Shown in pieces: positions 7,037-7,360 of a DNA stretch of 7,360 nucleotides. The stretch is from Bacteroidales bacterium (GTDB taxonomy: Bacteria > Bacteroidota > Bacteroidia > Bacteroidales > Dysgonomonadaceae): positions 1 to 7,360 of the forward strand of contig JAAYFR010000227.1 in the NCBI GenBank assembly GCA_012728155.1, given 5' to 3'. The notes under the pieces were generated by a model. The model did no database searches. It worked only from the letters and a program-made list of their open reading frames with translations, and was not told where the DNA came from. A program made the translations under genes and the position numbers. The number at the start of each line of letters is the position of its first letter. Within the stretch, counting starts at the first letter, position 1.

Positions 7037-7360
7037 TCAGGCTTCCTCTTCGGGAAGGGGGTCGGGGCCTTTTTTGATCTGTTTTACCATAATAGTTGCT
7101 TCCGCAAGCAACATCCCCGTAAACAATAGCGTAAAAATGATGAATGTAGTAATTATATTACCGGGGGATACCGCGGATGTAGCCAGCTGTACCGGGAGAA
7201 TATCCTGGATAGTCCATGGTTGCCGCCCCATTTCTGCCACAACCCATCCTGTCTGGCCGGCGATAAAGGGCAGCGGGATACTCCATAACGCTACATATTG
7301 CAGCCATTTCGTATGCCGAAGTTCTTTTTTATAGGCGAAATAGAGGAAGATCGCAAAAAA
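7037..7360 (-). CDS. cydA: Cytochrome bd oxidase subunit I, C-terminal part (5' end outside window)
   Basis: The frame is open from the right edge to a TGA stop at 7037-7039, giving the last 107 residues; the start is outside the window. CydA carries the hemes (b558, b595, d) and the quinol site of the oxidase. The visible part includes WSIPLPFIAGQTGWVVAE (about 26-43) followed by GRQPW (45-49), the invariant C-terminal signature of CydA, then DILPVQLATSAV (52-63). A final transmembrane helix spans about 70-93, and a short acidic tail (PLPEEEA) ends the protein. The E. coli counterpart of this region has the same GRQPW and LPT order. The heme ligands and the Q-loop lie upstream of the window and cannot be checked. 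The GTG at 7240 is internal and not a start. cydB follows directly. Confidence 0.95.
   Translation of the reverse strand, partial: FFAIFLYFAYKKELRHTKWLQYVALWSIPLPFIAGQTGWVVAEMGRQPWTIQDILPVQLATSAVSPGNIITTFIIFTLLFTGMLLAEATIMVKQIKKGPDPLPEEEA

Overview
The window looks like ordinary core chromosome from an anaerobic Bacteroidota bacterium, probably of the order Bacteroidales. The evidence is a full-length single-chain glycine decarboxylase, a CydAB pair of the Bacteroidetes type, a lipoprotein with DUF4163/DUF3298-like sequence, two TAnnTTTG promoter elements typical of the phylum, and the absence of strong Shine-Dalgarno sequences. Placement near Proteiniphilum, Petrimonas or Dysgonomonas is an impression from sequence style, not a demonstrated result.

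Layout. One partial plus-strand gene (1-477) enters from the left and ends 11 bases before the stop codon of the convergent gene gcvP. Everything else is on the minus strand. In the direction of transcription (right to left) the order is: cydA (C-terminal 107 residues only, cut by the right edge), cydB, an intrinsic terminator, a promoter, an RsiV-like DUF3298 lipoprotein gene, rsmG (4-base overlap with the lipoprotein gene), a 135-base gap holding a second promoter and a leader hairpin, a glyoxalase II-like metallo-beta-lactamase-fold hydrolase, and gcvP. No gene-free stretch exceeds 300 bases.

How the genes fit together. CydA and CydB form cytochrome bd quinol oxidase, a high-affinity oxygen-consuming complex of the inner membrane. 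The next unit pairs a cell-envelope lipoprotein of unknown role with RsmG, which methylates G527 of 16S rRNA. The following unit pairs a small thioesterase-like hydrolase with the P protein of the glycine cleavage system. These are mostly housekeeping functions, and their adjacency need not mean a shared pathway.

I found no mobile element, CRISPR array, tRNA, rRNA or defence-like cluster, and no convincing new biological system. The points most worth a second look are the truncated left-hand gene, which resembles a serine-protease prodomain without a visible protease, the coupling of the RsiV-like lipoprotein to rsmG, and the hairpin in the hydrolase leader.
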